This document shows positions 25,582-32,928 of a stretch of DNA of 64,000 nt, piece after piece (positions within the stretch are counted from its first letter, which is position 1; the number at the start of each line of letters is the position of its first letter). Source of the DNA: Oscillospiraceae bacterium. GTDB lineage: Bacteria; Bacillota; Clostridia; Oscillospirales; Oscillospiraceae. The notes below the pieces were generated by a model. The model did no database searches, was not told the origin of the DNA, and saw nothing but the letters and a program-made list of their open reading frames with translations. A program made the translations under genes and the position numbers. The DNA lies in the NCBI GenBank assembly GCA_015067845.1, contig SVLT01000003.1:1-64000 (forward strand). Reading direction: 5' to 3'.

Positions 25582-25584
25582 AGG

Positions 25585-25923
25585 TCAGTCCACCCTTTGT
25601 GTCGCAATGATTTTTGTGCCCAGAATGTCGCCGACGATGATCGCGCCGAGCGCCACCGGCGCGGTGACGGTGATGGAACGCAGACGGGCCATCACATCCA
25701 TCATCTTCCCCTTGGGAACGGGGGCTTCCGTTTTGACGGACAGCATGGTGTCCCGGCGGTTTGCCACACGGACGGTGGCGGTGACAGTGCGCACCGGGTT
25801 GGTACATTCGTCGGTGGCGTATTTCTCGCCCCGGGGGCAGGAATTGCCGGAAACTGTCAGATTTTCGCCCACATTCAGGGTGCATCCTCTGGGGCAGAGG
25901 ATGCAAGTCAATTTTTTCGTCAT
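25585..25923 (-). CDS. DUF1667 protein (anaerobic glycerol-3-phosphate dehydrogenase-associated)
   Basis: 112-aa Cys-rich protein: CILCPRGC at the N-terminus (about 6-13), a further Cys in GNSCPRG and another in DECTNPVRTVTATVRV. DUF1667 proteins are almost always encoded next to a GlpA-like dehydrogenase and a second FAD oxidoreductase, and are thought to be the Fe-S or electron-transfer third subunit. Here its ATG overlaps the stop of the upstream FAD gene (ATGA at 25920-25923). Confidence 0.9.
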   Translation of the reverse strand: MTKKLTCILCPRGCTLNVGENLTVSGNSCPRGEKYATDECTNPVRTVTATVRVANRRDTMLSVKTEAPVPKGKMMDVMARLRSITVTAPVALGAIIVGDILGTKIIATQRVD

Positions 25924-27164
25924 TTTTCTTCCTCCAATGCCAAGGTGACGGTGTCGCCGGCCTTTTCCAGCAGGACAGCCGGGATGTTGAGACGCTCCAT
26001 TTCACCGGGGGCGGCCTTGCTCCGTTTGAAGCTGGCAAGGACAGTATCCCCGGAGGAAACGGTAAATTTCACTTTTCCGAAAGGTTGGGTCACCCGTAAA
26101 AACAGGGCGCAGTCCCCACCCTTGCGGATGCGCTGAGGAAGAACATAGCGCACGCCGTTTCCGGCGGCGGTTTTCACATAAGTAGGGGTGTTTTCAGCGG
26201 ATACCACAAATTCCGCGGCGGACACGCCGGCCCGCTCCGCTTCCTCGGATACATAGTCCACCAGATCGTGGACATGGAGCACATTGCCGCAGGCAAAAAT
26301 GCCGGGTACGGCAGTCTGACAGCCATCGTCCACCAACGCGCCGCCGGTAACGGGATCAATAGGAATGCCCGCGGAGCGAGTCAGCTCGTTTTCCGGGATC
26401 AGTCCCACGGAAAGAAGCAGGGTATCGCAGGGGATGTAGCGGCTGGTTTCCGGCAGGATCTGCCGGTTTTCGTCCACCTGGGCGACGGTCACGCCCTCCA
26501 CCCGCTTGGTGCCGTGAATTTTGGCGACCGTGGTGCTCAGATACAGAGGAATTCCGAAATCCTCCAGGCATTGGACGATGTTTCTGGTCAGGCCGCCACT
26601 GTAAGGCATCAGCTCGCAAACGGCCTCTACCTTTGCGCCCTCCAGGCTCATACGCCGGGCCATGATGAGGCCGATATCCCCGGAGCCCAGAATGACTACC
26701 CGTTTTCCTACCAAAAATCCGTGGCAATTGATGAGCTTTTGCGCCGTTCCGGCGCTGTAAATACCGGCAGGCCGGTCGCCGCAGATGTTCAGCGCGCCCC
26801 GGCTACGCTCCCGGCAGCCCATGGCCAAAATCACTGCCTTGGCCCGGATATTCAAAATACCGCTGCGGTTCTGGGCGGTGATGACCCGATCAGAAGTCAG
26901 GCCGGTGACCATGGTCTCATAATACACCCGGATGCCCCGTTTTTCAACCATTTCTTCAAATTCGGCCGCATATTCCGGGCCGGTCAGCTCCCGGCCCAGC
27001 TTGTGCAGACCGAAGCCGTTGTGGATGCACTGCTGCAAAATGCCCCCCAAGTGGGCATCCCGTTCCAAAATCACCACATCCGTCGCGCCCCGGTCGTATG
27101 CCGCGATCGCCGCAGCCATACCGGCAGGGCCGCCGCCGATGATCACAATATCATGCTTTTCCAT
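25920..27164 (-). CDS. FAD/NAD(P)-dependent oxidoreductase of the glycerol-3-phosphate module
   Basis: 414 aa. FAD dinucleotide fold IVIIGGGPAGMAAAIAA (about 6-22), NAD-binding VVILGSGDIG (about 160-169) and a second FAD contact GIFACGNVLHVHDLVDYVSEEAE (about 277-299). It is the thioredoxin-reductase-like middle subunit of the GlpA-type/DUF1667 module. It lies one base after the GlpA-like gene stop and overlaps the DUF1667 gene by four bases. It probably passes electrons from the GlpA-like subunit to NAD(P) or another carrier. Confidence 0.9.
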   Translation of the reverse strand: MEKHDIVIIGGGPAGMAAAIAAYDRGATDVVILERDAHLGGILQQCIHNGFGLHKLGRELTGPEYAAEFEEMVEKRGIRVYYETMVTGLTSDRVITAQNRSGILNIRAKAVILAMGCRERSRGALNICGDRPAGIYSAGTAQKLINCHGFLVGKRVVILGSGDIGLIMARRMSLEGAKVEAVCELMPYSGGLTRNIVQCLEDFGIPLYLSTTVAKIHGTKRVEGVTVAQVDENRQILPETSRYIPCDTLLLSVGLIPENELTRSAGIPIDPVTGGALVDDGCQTAVPGIFACGNVLHVHDLVDYVSEEAERAGVSAAEFVVSAENTPTYVKTAAGNGVRYVLPQRIRKGGDCALFLRVTQPFGKVKFTVSSGDTVLASFKRSKAAPGEMERLNIPAVLLEKAGDTVTLALEEEK

Positions 27165-27165
27165 A

Positions 27166-28596
27166 TCATTGACCGATCCTTTCTGCGACCATGTAGGAAT
27201 CGCCGCCGTTTTTGGTCACTTCTTCCATGCCGATCCCCAGCTCCCGGCTGAGCAATGCCATCACCTGCGGCCCACAGAAGCCGCCCTGACAGCGGCCCAT
27301 TCCAGAACGGGTGCGGCGTTTGATGCCGTCCAGATCCCGTGCGCCGGGGTTGCGGTGGATGGCGTCCAAAATCTCCCCTTCGCTGATGGATTCGCAGCGG
27401 CAAACGATTTTGCCGTAGGCAGGATTCTTTTGGATGAATGCGTGCTTTTCGGCCTCGTCCATGTGGGAAAATGCGTGGGTATTTTCCCGGGTGTCGTTCC
27501 AGTTTTCCTTGGGGATCAGGGGTATGGGAAGCATCTGCACTGCATATTGGGCGATGGACACACAGCAGGTCAGGCCCGGGGAGTCGATAGCAGCAACATG
27601 AAGCACATTTTCTGCGTTTTTTGACCGTTCGATGATGAAATCCCCATTTTTTTCGGACGCCCGGACACCGGTGAACGAGGTGATCACCTGCCGGAAATCC
27701 ACGGATGGCACACTTTTTGCGGAGAGCTTTCGCACCTGGGTCAGTCCCTCGGGGGTGGTCTGCCGGCAATCCGGGGATTCCACCACAGCGGCGGTGGGCC
27801 CAACCAGCAGATTTCCGTGGACGGTGGGAGACACCAAAATGCCCTTGCCCTCTTTTGAGGGGACTTGGAAAACGGTGCGGCTTACCCGACTGCCCTCGGC
27901 CTTGTCCAGAAGCATATATTCCCCGGCCCGGGGGATGATGGAAAAGTGGCTGTCGCCAACCATATTTGCAATTTTGTCGGCGTATCCCCCGGCGCAGTTG
28001 ATGAGATATTTGCCCCGGATGACCCTGCCTGCGGCATCGGCAACGGCATAGCCGTCCCCGGTGGCATTGATGGCGGCAACTGCAAAATTCCGTTCCAGGA
28101 TAACGCCGTTATCCATGGCATTGCCTACCGCCGCAACGGTCAGATCGTAGGGGGAAATGATGCCGGCGGAGGGAACCAGCAGAGCCTTGGTAATGTCCGG
28201 AGACAGGTTGGGCTCCAATTTCCGGGCCTCATCGCCGGAAATGACGGACATTCCGGTAATGCCGTTTTCCAGACCCCTGCGGTAAAGCTCGTCGATTTGG
28301 TGTTCTTCCTCTGTGCCAAACGCACAAACCAAAGAGCCGTTGCGCACATAGGGCACCTGCAGTTCCGCTGCCGCCTGATACAGCAGCGGCACGCCCAAAA
28401 TGTTGAGCTTTGCCTTCAATGTGCCGGGCTCCGGGTCGAAGCCGCCGTGAATGATACCGGAATTGGCCTTGGATGCGCCGCAGGACACATCATTTTCCTT
28501 TTCCAGCAGGCAGACGGAAAGCTCGTACCGGGAAAGCTCCCGGGCGATCATACCGCCTACCACCCCTGCGCCGATGATCAAAATGTCGTAAACCAT
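27166..28596 (-). CDS. GlpA-like FAD-dependent glycerol-3-phosphate dehydrogenase with BFD [2Fe-2S] domain
   Basis: 476 aa. DAO-type FAD domain beginning MVYDILIIGAGVVGGMIAREL, then KANSGIIHGGFD as in GlpA/GlpD relatives. The C-terminal BFD-like [2Fe-2S] domain (about 395-450) has CRCE and GRCQGGFC. Oxidises glycerol-3-phosphate to dihydroxyacetone phosphate in the anaerobic GlpA class. The start at 28596 follows AGGAGGAATACC; the longer frame would run through the RBS and the upstream terminator. A terminator hairpin lies directly before its RBS and the antiterminator gene glpP directly upstream, so expression should need GlpP. Confidence 0.92.
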   Translation of the reverse strand: MVYDILIIGAGVVGGMIARELSRYELSVCLLEKENDVSCGASKANSGIIHGGFDPEPGTLKAKLNILGVPLLYQAAAELQVPYVRNGSLVCAFGTEEEHQIDELYRRGLENGITGMSVISGDEARKLEPNLSPDITKALLVPSAGIISPYDLTVAAVGNAMDNGVILERNFAVAAINATGDGYAVADAAGRVIRGKYLINCAGGYADKIANMVGDSHFSIIPRAGEYMLLDKAEGSRVSRTVFQVPSKEGKGILVSPTVHGNLLVGPTAAVVESPDCRQTTPEGLTQVRKLSAKSVPSVDFRQVITSFTGVRASEKNGDFIIERSKNAENVLHVAAIDSPGLTCCVSIAQYAVQMLPIPLIPKENWNDTRENTHAFSHMDEAEKHAFIQKNPAYGKIVCRCESISEGEILDAIHRNPGARDLDGIKRRTRSGMGRCQGGFCGPQVMALLSRELGIGMEEVTKNGGDSYMVAERIGQ

Positions 28597-28609
28597 GGTA
28601 TTCCTCCTA

Positions 28610-28670
28610 AAAAATAAAAAGAGAAACGGCAAAGAAGAGCATGCTTCCATGCCCGCCTTGTCCGTTTCTC
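28610..28670 (-). promoter_or_regulatory. Leader terminator between glpP and glpA-like gene, probable GlpP target
   Basis: On the minus strand GAGAAACGG (28670-28662) pairs perfectly with CCGTTTCTC (28629-28621), with a smaller inner hairpin (GCATG/CATGC), and is followed by TTTTTATTTTTT (28620-28609). The RBS of the glpA-like gene follows at once. This is a rho-independent terminator in a leader, exactly where a GlpP-type antiterminator would act once bound to glycerol-3-phosphate. Confidence 0.85.
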
Positions 28671-28694
28671 CAAATCTCTACGGTAAATATGAAA

Positions 28695-29255
28695 TTACAA
28701 ATACCAAAGTGCCTCACAGCCGGTGGACACCGCAATGGCACCGCCGCCCAACGCACCCGTGATCTCCGCCTTGGTTTCGATCAGACCGCCTGCGATGACA
28801 GGGGTCTGCCCGGCGGCAAAGCGCTGTAAGACCTTCGGGATCACCCCCGGCATGATCTCCATAAAATGGGGATGGGAGGATTTCAGCATTTCCTGAATAC
28901 TGTCCAGCCCTTGGGAATCCAACGCGAAAAAGCGCTGCACCGTCAAAAGTCCGGCATCCTTTGCAAAGCGGATGATCTGCGCCCGGGTACTGATGATGCC
29001 ATCCACGCCCGTTTGGGCCAGATACTGCACGCCCTCTTTGTCCTTGCCGATGCCCTCAGCCATGTCCAGATGGACGAAGATCCGTTTTTCGGCCTTGTGG
29101 GCCTGGGTGACTCTTTCCGCTATCGTGCTGAGGTGGGGTTCCAGATAGAACAAAACCTCCGCAGGGGATGCAAGGGCCGCTTGCCACTTACTGTCCCGAA
29201 TGGCGGCAATCACAGGACAGGATTCCAGCCGATCCGACAATTCCGATACTTGCAT
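28695..29255 (-). CDS. glpP: Glycerol-3-phosphate responsive antiterminator GlpP
   Basis: 186 aa, TIM-barrel-like RNA-binding regulator which, with glycerol-3-phosphate, prevents termination in glp leaders. Conserved segments: CPVIAAIRD (about 13-21), KRIFVHLDMAEGIGKD (about 57-72), VDGIISTRAQIIRFAKDAGLLTVQRFFALDSQ (about 83-114), HPHFMEIMPGVIPKV and PVIAGGLIETK (about 155-165). The length matches B. subtilis GlpP. RBS GGGAGGGG. It has its own promoter, and the terminator between it and the glpA-like gene would let glpP be made alone until glycerol-3-phosphate is present. Confidence 0.95.
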   Translation of the reverse strand: MQVSELSDRLESCPVIAAIRDSKWQAALASPAEVLFYLEPHLSTIAERVTQAHKAEKRIFVHLDMAEGIGKDKEGVQYLAQTGVDGIISTRAQIIRFAKDAGLLTVQRFFALDSQGLDSIQEMLKSSHPHFMEIMPGVIPKVLQRFAAGQTPVIAGGLIETKAEITGALGGGAIAVSTGCEALWYL

Positions 29256-29282
29256 AGAACCCCTCCCTTGTTTCTATGGACA

Positions 29283-29311
29283 ATTATAGAAGAGGGGCGG
29301 AAAAATGTCAA
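29283..29311 (-). promoter_or_regulatory. glpP: Sigma-A promoter of the glpP operon
   Basis: Minus strand TTGACA (29306-29311), 17-bp spacer, TATAAT (29283-29288): a perfect consensus, 28 bases before glpP and back-to-back with the fchA promoter. Confidence 0.9.
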
Positions 29312-29330
29312 GTCCGGGGCGGTTTTCGTA

Positions 29331-29359
29331 TTGACTTTTATATAGAAAGGTGCTAGAAT
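29331..29359 (+). promoter_or_regulatory. fchA: Sigma-A promoter of fchA
   Basis: TTGACT (29331-29336), 17-bp spacer, TAGAAT (29354-29359), 37 bases before the fchA ATG. Confidence 0.85.
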
Positions 29360-29395
29360 TCAATCAATACTATTTTACCGAAAGGAAAGATACAT

Positions 29396-30016
29396 ATGGA
29401 TATGACATTGGAATCCTGCCGGAAATTCGTGGAAGTTCTGGCATCTGACGCACCCGCACCCGGCGGCGGCGGCGCAGCCGCCCTGGTGGGCGCCATCGGC
29501 ACTGCTCTGGGCAACATGGTCGGTTCTTTGACCGTGGGCAAGAAGAAGTACGCCGATGTGGAGGCAGAGATCATCGCCCTGAAAGCCAAGTGCGACGCAT
29601 TGCAGACCGAGCTTTTGAATCAGGTGGAGGCTGACGAGGTCAACTTCCTGCCCCTGGCAAAGGCCTACGGCATCCCCAAGGACGATCCCACCCGGGACGC
29701 CGTGATGGAGGAAGCCACCATCATCGCCTGCTCTACCCCCATGAAGATCATGGAGCTGTGCTGCGAGGCCATTGAATACATCGCTGTGTTTGCCGCCAAG
29801 GGCAGCCGTCTGGCTGTTTCCGATGCCGGCTGCGGCGCAGTTTGCTGCAAGGCCGCATTGCAGGCCGCCTCTCTGAATGTGTTCATCAACACCAAGAGCC
29901 TGAAAAACCGTGAGGTTGCTGAGGAAATGAACGCCAAGGCCAACGGCATGCTGAATAAGTACTGCGCCATGGCTGACGAGATCTTCAACACCGTCAAGGC
30001 CGGTTTTGGGCAGTAA
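29396..30016 (+). CDS. fchA: Methenyltetrahydrofolate cyclohydrolase (FchA/FTCD-C family)
   Basis: 206 aa, all-helical cyclodeaminase/cyclohydrolase family. APAPGGGGAAALVGAIGTAL (about 18-37) is the family folate-binding glycine motif; MVGSLTVGKKKY follows, and the helical C-terminal half is of normal length. In clostridial and acetogenic one-carbon pathways FchA converts 5,10-methenyl-THF to 10-formyl-THF. The next gene is folD, whose own cyclohydrolase site looks inactive, which supports the cyclohydrolase role rather than formimino-THF cyclodeaminase. RBS AAAGGAAAG. Confidence 0.9.
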   Translation: MDMTLESCRKFVEVLASDAPAPGGGGAAALVGAIGTALGNMVGSLTVGKKKYADVEAEIIALKAKCDALQTELLNQVEADEVNFLPLAKAYGIPKDDPTRDAVMEEATIIACSTPMKIMELCCEAIEYIAVFAAKGSRLAVSDAGCGAVCCKAALQAASLNVFINTKSLKNREVAEEMNAKANGMLNKYCAMADEIFNTVKAGFGQ

Positions 30017-30030
30017 AAAACACCGTGCCA

Positions 30031-30172
30031 AAGGCTTCCCCTCGAGGGGAAGCTGTCACCACCGCAAGGTGGTGACTGATGAGGTGTAGCTGCGAAGCAG
30101 CGTTATCCTCGCACCCTGCACCACATCCGTCAGCCCTTCGGACTGCCACCTTCTCCTCAAGGAGAAGGCTTT
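30031..30172. repeat. Intergenic repeat, family B1, between fchA and folD
   Basis: Starts AAGGCTTCCCCTCGAGGGGA and ends TTCTCCTCAAGGAGAAGGCT, with TGACTGATGAGGTGTAGCTG inside. Confidence 0.75.
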
Positions 30173-30207
30173 TCAGAATGATTATATTATAATAGGAGAA
30201 CATACAT

Positions 30208-31086
30208 ATGGCTAAGTTATTACTGGGCAAGGAAGTTACCGATGCCCTCAACGCAAAACTGCAAGAGCGCACTGCTGCTCTGCGGGCAAAGGGCATCGCC
30301 CCCACTCTGGGCATCATTCGCGTGGGTGAAGACCCCTCCGACCTGTCCTATGAAAAGGGCGCTACCAAGCGCGCTGAGCTGGTTGGCGTGGATGTGAAGA
30401 ATTTCATCCTGCCCGCTGACGCTTCCAAGGAAGATGTACTGGCCGCCATCGACCAGGTCAACGCCGACGACAGCATCCACGGCGTGCTGATGTTCCGTCC
30501 CCTGCCCAAGCACCTGAAAAACGATCAGAACGAGATCTGCAACCGTCTTGACCCCAAGAAGGACGTGGACTGCATGACCCATATGAGCAACGCCGGCGTG
30601 TTCGAGGGCCTGGACGATCTGGGCTACGCCCCTTGCACCCCCGCGGCGTGTATGGAGATCCTGGATTTCTACGGCATCGACTGCAAGGGCAAGAACGCTG
30701 TCGTGATCGGTCGATCTCTGGTGGTCGGCAAGCCTGCCGGCATGATGCTGATGGGCAAGAACGCCACCGTCACCACCTGCCACACCCGTACCGTGAACAC
30801 TGCTGAGATCTGCAAGAATGCAGACATCATCGTGTCCGCCGCAGGCGTGCTGAACAGCCTGACTGCTGATTTTGTCCGTCCCGGCCAGATCGTTATCGAC
30901 GTGTCCATCAACTGGGATGCCAACAAGCCCAACGCAAAGGGCGGCCTGGGCGGCATCGCCGGCGACGCCAAGTTCGACGAGGTGGAGCCCATTGTTGAGG
31001 CCATCACCCCCGTCCCCGGCGGCGTGGGCTCCGTTACCACTTCCGTGCTGATGAAGCACGTTGTGGAAGCTGCTGAGAAGATTTAA
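30208..31086 (+). CDS. folD: Methylenetetrahydrofolate dehydrogenase FolD (cyclohydrolase site altered)
   Basis: 292 aa, NAD(P)-dependent 5,10-methylene-THF dehydrogenase. VIGRSLVVGKPAGMMLM (about 166-182) is the nucleotide-binding FolD signature, and PVPGGVGSVTTSVL (about 270-283) the C-terminal one. In bifunctional FolD the cyclohydrolase needs a Lys four residues after the active-site Tyr (YxxxK). Here Tyr48 is followed by EKGA, so that position is Ala52. The dehydrogenase probably works while fchA, just upstream, supplies the cyclohydrolase. RBS TAGGAGAA. Confidence 0.93.
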   Translation: MAKLLLGKEVTDALNAKLQERTAALRAKGIAPTLGIIRVGEDPSDLSYEKGATKRAELVGVDVKNFILPADASKEDVLAAIDQVNADDSIHGVLMFRPLPKHLKNDQNEICNRLDPKKDVDCMTHMSNAGVFEGLDDLGYAPCTPAACMEILDFYGIDCKGKNAVVIGRSLVVGKPAGMMLMGKNATVTTCHTRTVNTAEICKNADIIVSAAGVLNSLTADFVRPGQIVIDVSINWDANKPNAKGGLGGIAGDAKFDEVEPIVEAITPVPGGVGSVTTSVLMKHVVEAAEKI

Positions 31087-31099
31087 GGAATTACTGACA

Positions 31100-31319
31100 A
31101 AGGCTTCCCCTTGAGGGCGGTGCTCCGCGCAGCGGATAAATATCCTAATGCTTGCCAGAGGCAAGCATACCTACGCAAATAGCTGGCAAAAATCTCTGAT
31201 TTTTGACTGATGAGGTGTAGGCTGCGAAGCAGCCGTGTAAATTCTGGTTGTCGCTTCGCGACACCACCACATCCGTCAGCCCTTGCGGGCTGCCACCTTC
31301 TCCTCAAGGAGAAGGCTTA
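31100..31319. repeat. Intergenic repeat, family B1 with insertion
   Basis: Starts AAAGGCTTCCCCTTGAGGGC and ends TCTCCTCAAGGAGAAGGCTT. It includes an extra segment with ATGCTTGCCAGAGGCAAGCA (31149-31169) that also occurs in the 40.1-kb copy. It abuts the ZTP riboswitch. Confidence 0.75.
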
Positions 31320-31327
31320 TATAACCC

Positions 31328-31428
31328 GCTGTATGACTGGCGAAAATGGGGAATACCCCAGGGGAGTACAGCTGTGTAAATGCCGATCGCCTGGGCAATC
31401 CGATTTACCTGGTCGGATTGCCCTTTTT
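31328..31428 (+). promoter_or_regulatory. ZTP (pfl) riboswitch with intrinsic terminator
   Basis: P1 GCTGTA (31328-31333) pairs with TACAGC (31367-31372). TGACTGGCG follows P1 as in the pfl consensus. P2 TGGGG/CCCCA (31347-31360) is followed by AGGGGAG. The 3' part ATGCCGATCGCCTGGGC has the conserved CCGnnCGCCUGGGC, whose CGCC pairs back to GGCG as the pseudoknot. The last GGGC begins an 11-bp terminator stem (GGGCAATCCGA 31393-31403 with 31413-31423) and a T5 tract (31424-31428). Ligand binding should protect the GGGC and allow read-through, as in known ZTP riboswitches. The RBS of the DUF1576 gene follows. Confidence 0.9.
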
Positions 31429-31447
31429 AATGAAAAGAGGTATGAAA

Positions 31448-32821
31448 ATGAAAAAGCTCAACAATCTGGCGGAAAGCAGCTTTCTGCGTCTGTTTTTTGC
31501 CTTCGTTTCCCTGTGCTTCGTGATCGCGGCCTTCTTTATGCCGGACAGCAGCACCATGTTCACCGGCCTGTGGAAGATCACCACGGGGACTTGCAAAATT
31601 TCCACCAACTATTTCGCATTGGGCGGCTATGCGGCTACCTTCCTGAACATGGGTCTGGTGGGTCTGTTCTGCACCGCGCTGTGCTGTCTGCCCGGCGCAA
31701 AGCCCAACAATGTCACCACTTTGGGCGTTCTGCTTACCATCGGCTTCGGCTCCTGGGGCATGAATCTGCTGAATATGATCCCCACCGTTCTGGGTGTCAT
31801 GCTGTATGCTTTGGTGAAGAAAGAAAAACTCGGCGCGGTGAGCAATGCCATGCTGTATTCCACGGGTATCGCGCCCCTGATCTCCGATCTGCTGTTCCGC
31901 TACCCCGGCGTGGAGTACATCGGCTTTAACTGGCTGGGACTGGGACTGGGTTTGTTCGTCGGCTTGATTATCGGCTTCTTCCTGCCTGCCGGTCTCGCCC
32001 ACGCACCCAATATCCACAAGGGCTATGACCACTACTCCGCCGCTGTGCCCATCGGCATGACCGCGTTTTTCCTCCGGGCAGTGCTGTACAATGTGATGCT
32101 GGGCACCACCCCCGGCGCCCAGGGTCTGTCCACCATGGCGGCTCTGGATGTGGCATCCTTCGCCAATACCAACATTTTCTGCTTTGTGGTGTTCGGTCTG
32201 TGCGTGGTCTTCGCCCTTTTGATGGGCTGCACCCCCAAGGACTACTGGAATCTGATGAAGGATTCCGGTCACGGCGTCAGCTTCACCACCAAGTACGGCT
32301 ACGCCCCCTTTCTGATGAATGTGGGTCTGTACGGCCTGATGATCGTCACCTATTTCAACATCGCCGGCAACATCGACGGCAGAAACGTCTGGACGGGTAT
32401 GACCTTCGGCATCGTGTTCTGCATGCTGGCAACCTGCAATTCCGGCAGCCATCCCGGCAATGTGTGGCCCATTATGGCAGGATATATGATCACTTCTTTC
32501 CTGTTCGGCTGGATCTTTAGGCTGCTGGGCGGCGAAAACTACGGCCTGACCATCGGCAGCCAGAGTATCCTCATCGGTCTGTGCTACGCCAACGGCCTGT
32601 CCCCCATTTCCGGCAAGTACGGCGTGTTCCACGGCATGCTGGCCGCGGGACTGCACTATCTGCTGGTGACGGCTGTGCCGGATATGCACGGCGGCTTCTG
32701 CCTGTACAACGGCGGCTTCACCGCTGCGCTGATCTGCCTGATCTTCGTGCCCCAGCTGGAAAAGTTCTGCAAGACCAAGGAAGAACGCAAGGCCGCCAGA
32801 CTGGCGAAAAACGGAAAATAA
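31448..32821 (+). CDS. DUF1576 multi-pass membrane protein
   Basis: 457 aa, about 10-12 hydrophobic spans. The sequence matches my recollection of the DUF1576 family (FFMPDSSTMFTGLWKI, GSWGMNLLNMIPTVLGV, HYSAAVPIGMTAFFLRAV, FATCNSGSHPGN-like segment, HGMLAAGLHYLLV). No function has been assigned to the family that I know of; the size and topology suggest a transporter or channel. The start at 31448 is 7 bases after AAAAGAGG; earlier in-frame ATGs overlap the RBS or the riboswitch. The ZTP riboswitch and the folD/fchA neighbourhood link it to folate or purine shortage. Confidence 0.85.
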   Translation: MKKLNNLAESSFLRLFFAFVSLCFVIAAFFMPDSSTMFTGLWKITTGTCKISTNYFALGGYAATFLNMGLVGLFCTALCCLPGAKPNNVTTLGVLLTIGFGSWGMNLLNMIPTVLGVMLYALVKKEKLGAVSNAMLYSTGIAPLISDLLFRYPGVEYIGFNWLGLGLGLFVGLIIGFFLPAGLAHAPNIHKGYDHYSAAVPIGMTAFFLRAVLYNVMLGTTPGAQGLSTMAALDVASFANTNIFCFVVFGLCVVFALLMGCTPKDYWNLMKDSGHGVSFTTKYGYAPFLMNVGLYGLMIVTYFNIAGNIDGRNVWTGMTFGIVFCMLATCNSGSHPGNVWPIMAGYMITSFLFGWIFRLLGGENYGLTIGSQSILIGLCYANGLSPISGKYGVFHGMLAAGLHYLLVTAVPDMHGGFCLYNGGFTAALICLIFVPQLEKFCKTKEERKAARLAKNGK

Positions 32822-32827
32822 ATCTTG

Positions 32828-32855
32828 CCGCCGACCTACGGGTCGGCGGTTTTTT
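32828..32855 (+). terminator. Terminator of the DUF1576 gene
   Basis: CCGCCGACC, loop TAC, GGGTCGGCGG and six T residues. Confidence 0.93.
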
Positions 32856-32856
32856 G

Positions 32857-32885
32857 TTGCACCGGGGGACAAATGGTGTTATAAT
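32857..32885 (+). promoter_or_regulatory. Sigma-A promoter of the zinc-ribbon membrane protein
   Basis: TTGCAC (32857-32862), 17-bp spacer, TATAAT (32880-32885), 43 bases before the gene. Confidence 0.8.
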
Positions 32886-32928
32886 GTAGAAAATATGGGC
32901 TTTTGCCCAAGGAAGAGAGGATTTTTCT

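Noticed and set aside
28597..28650. Upstream start for the GlpA-like protein
   Set aside because: It would be read through the leader terminator and RBS; the FAD fold begins properly at 28596.
31346..31447. Upstream in-frame ATGs for the DUF1576 protein
   Set aside because: They lie in the ZTP riboswitch and terminator; the RBS AAAAGAGG points to 31448.
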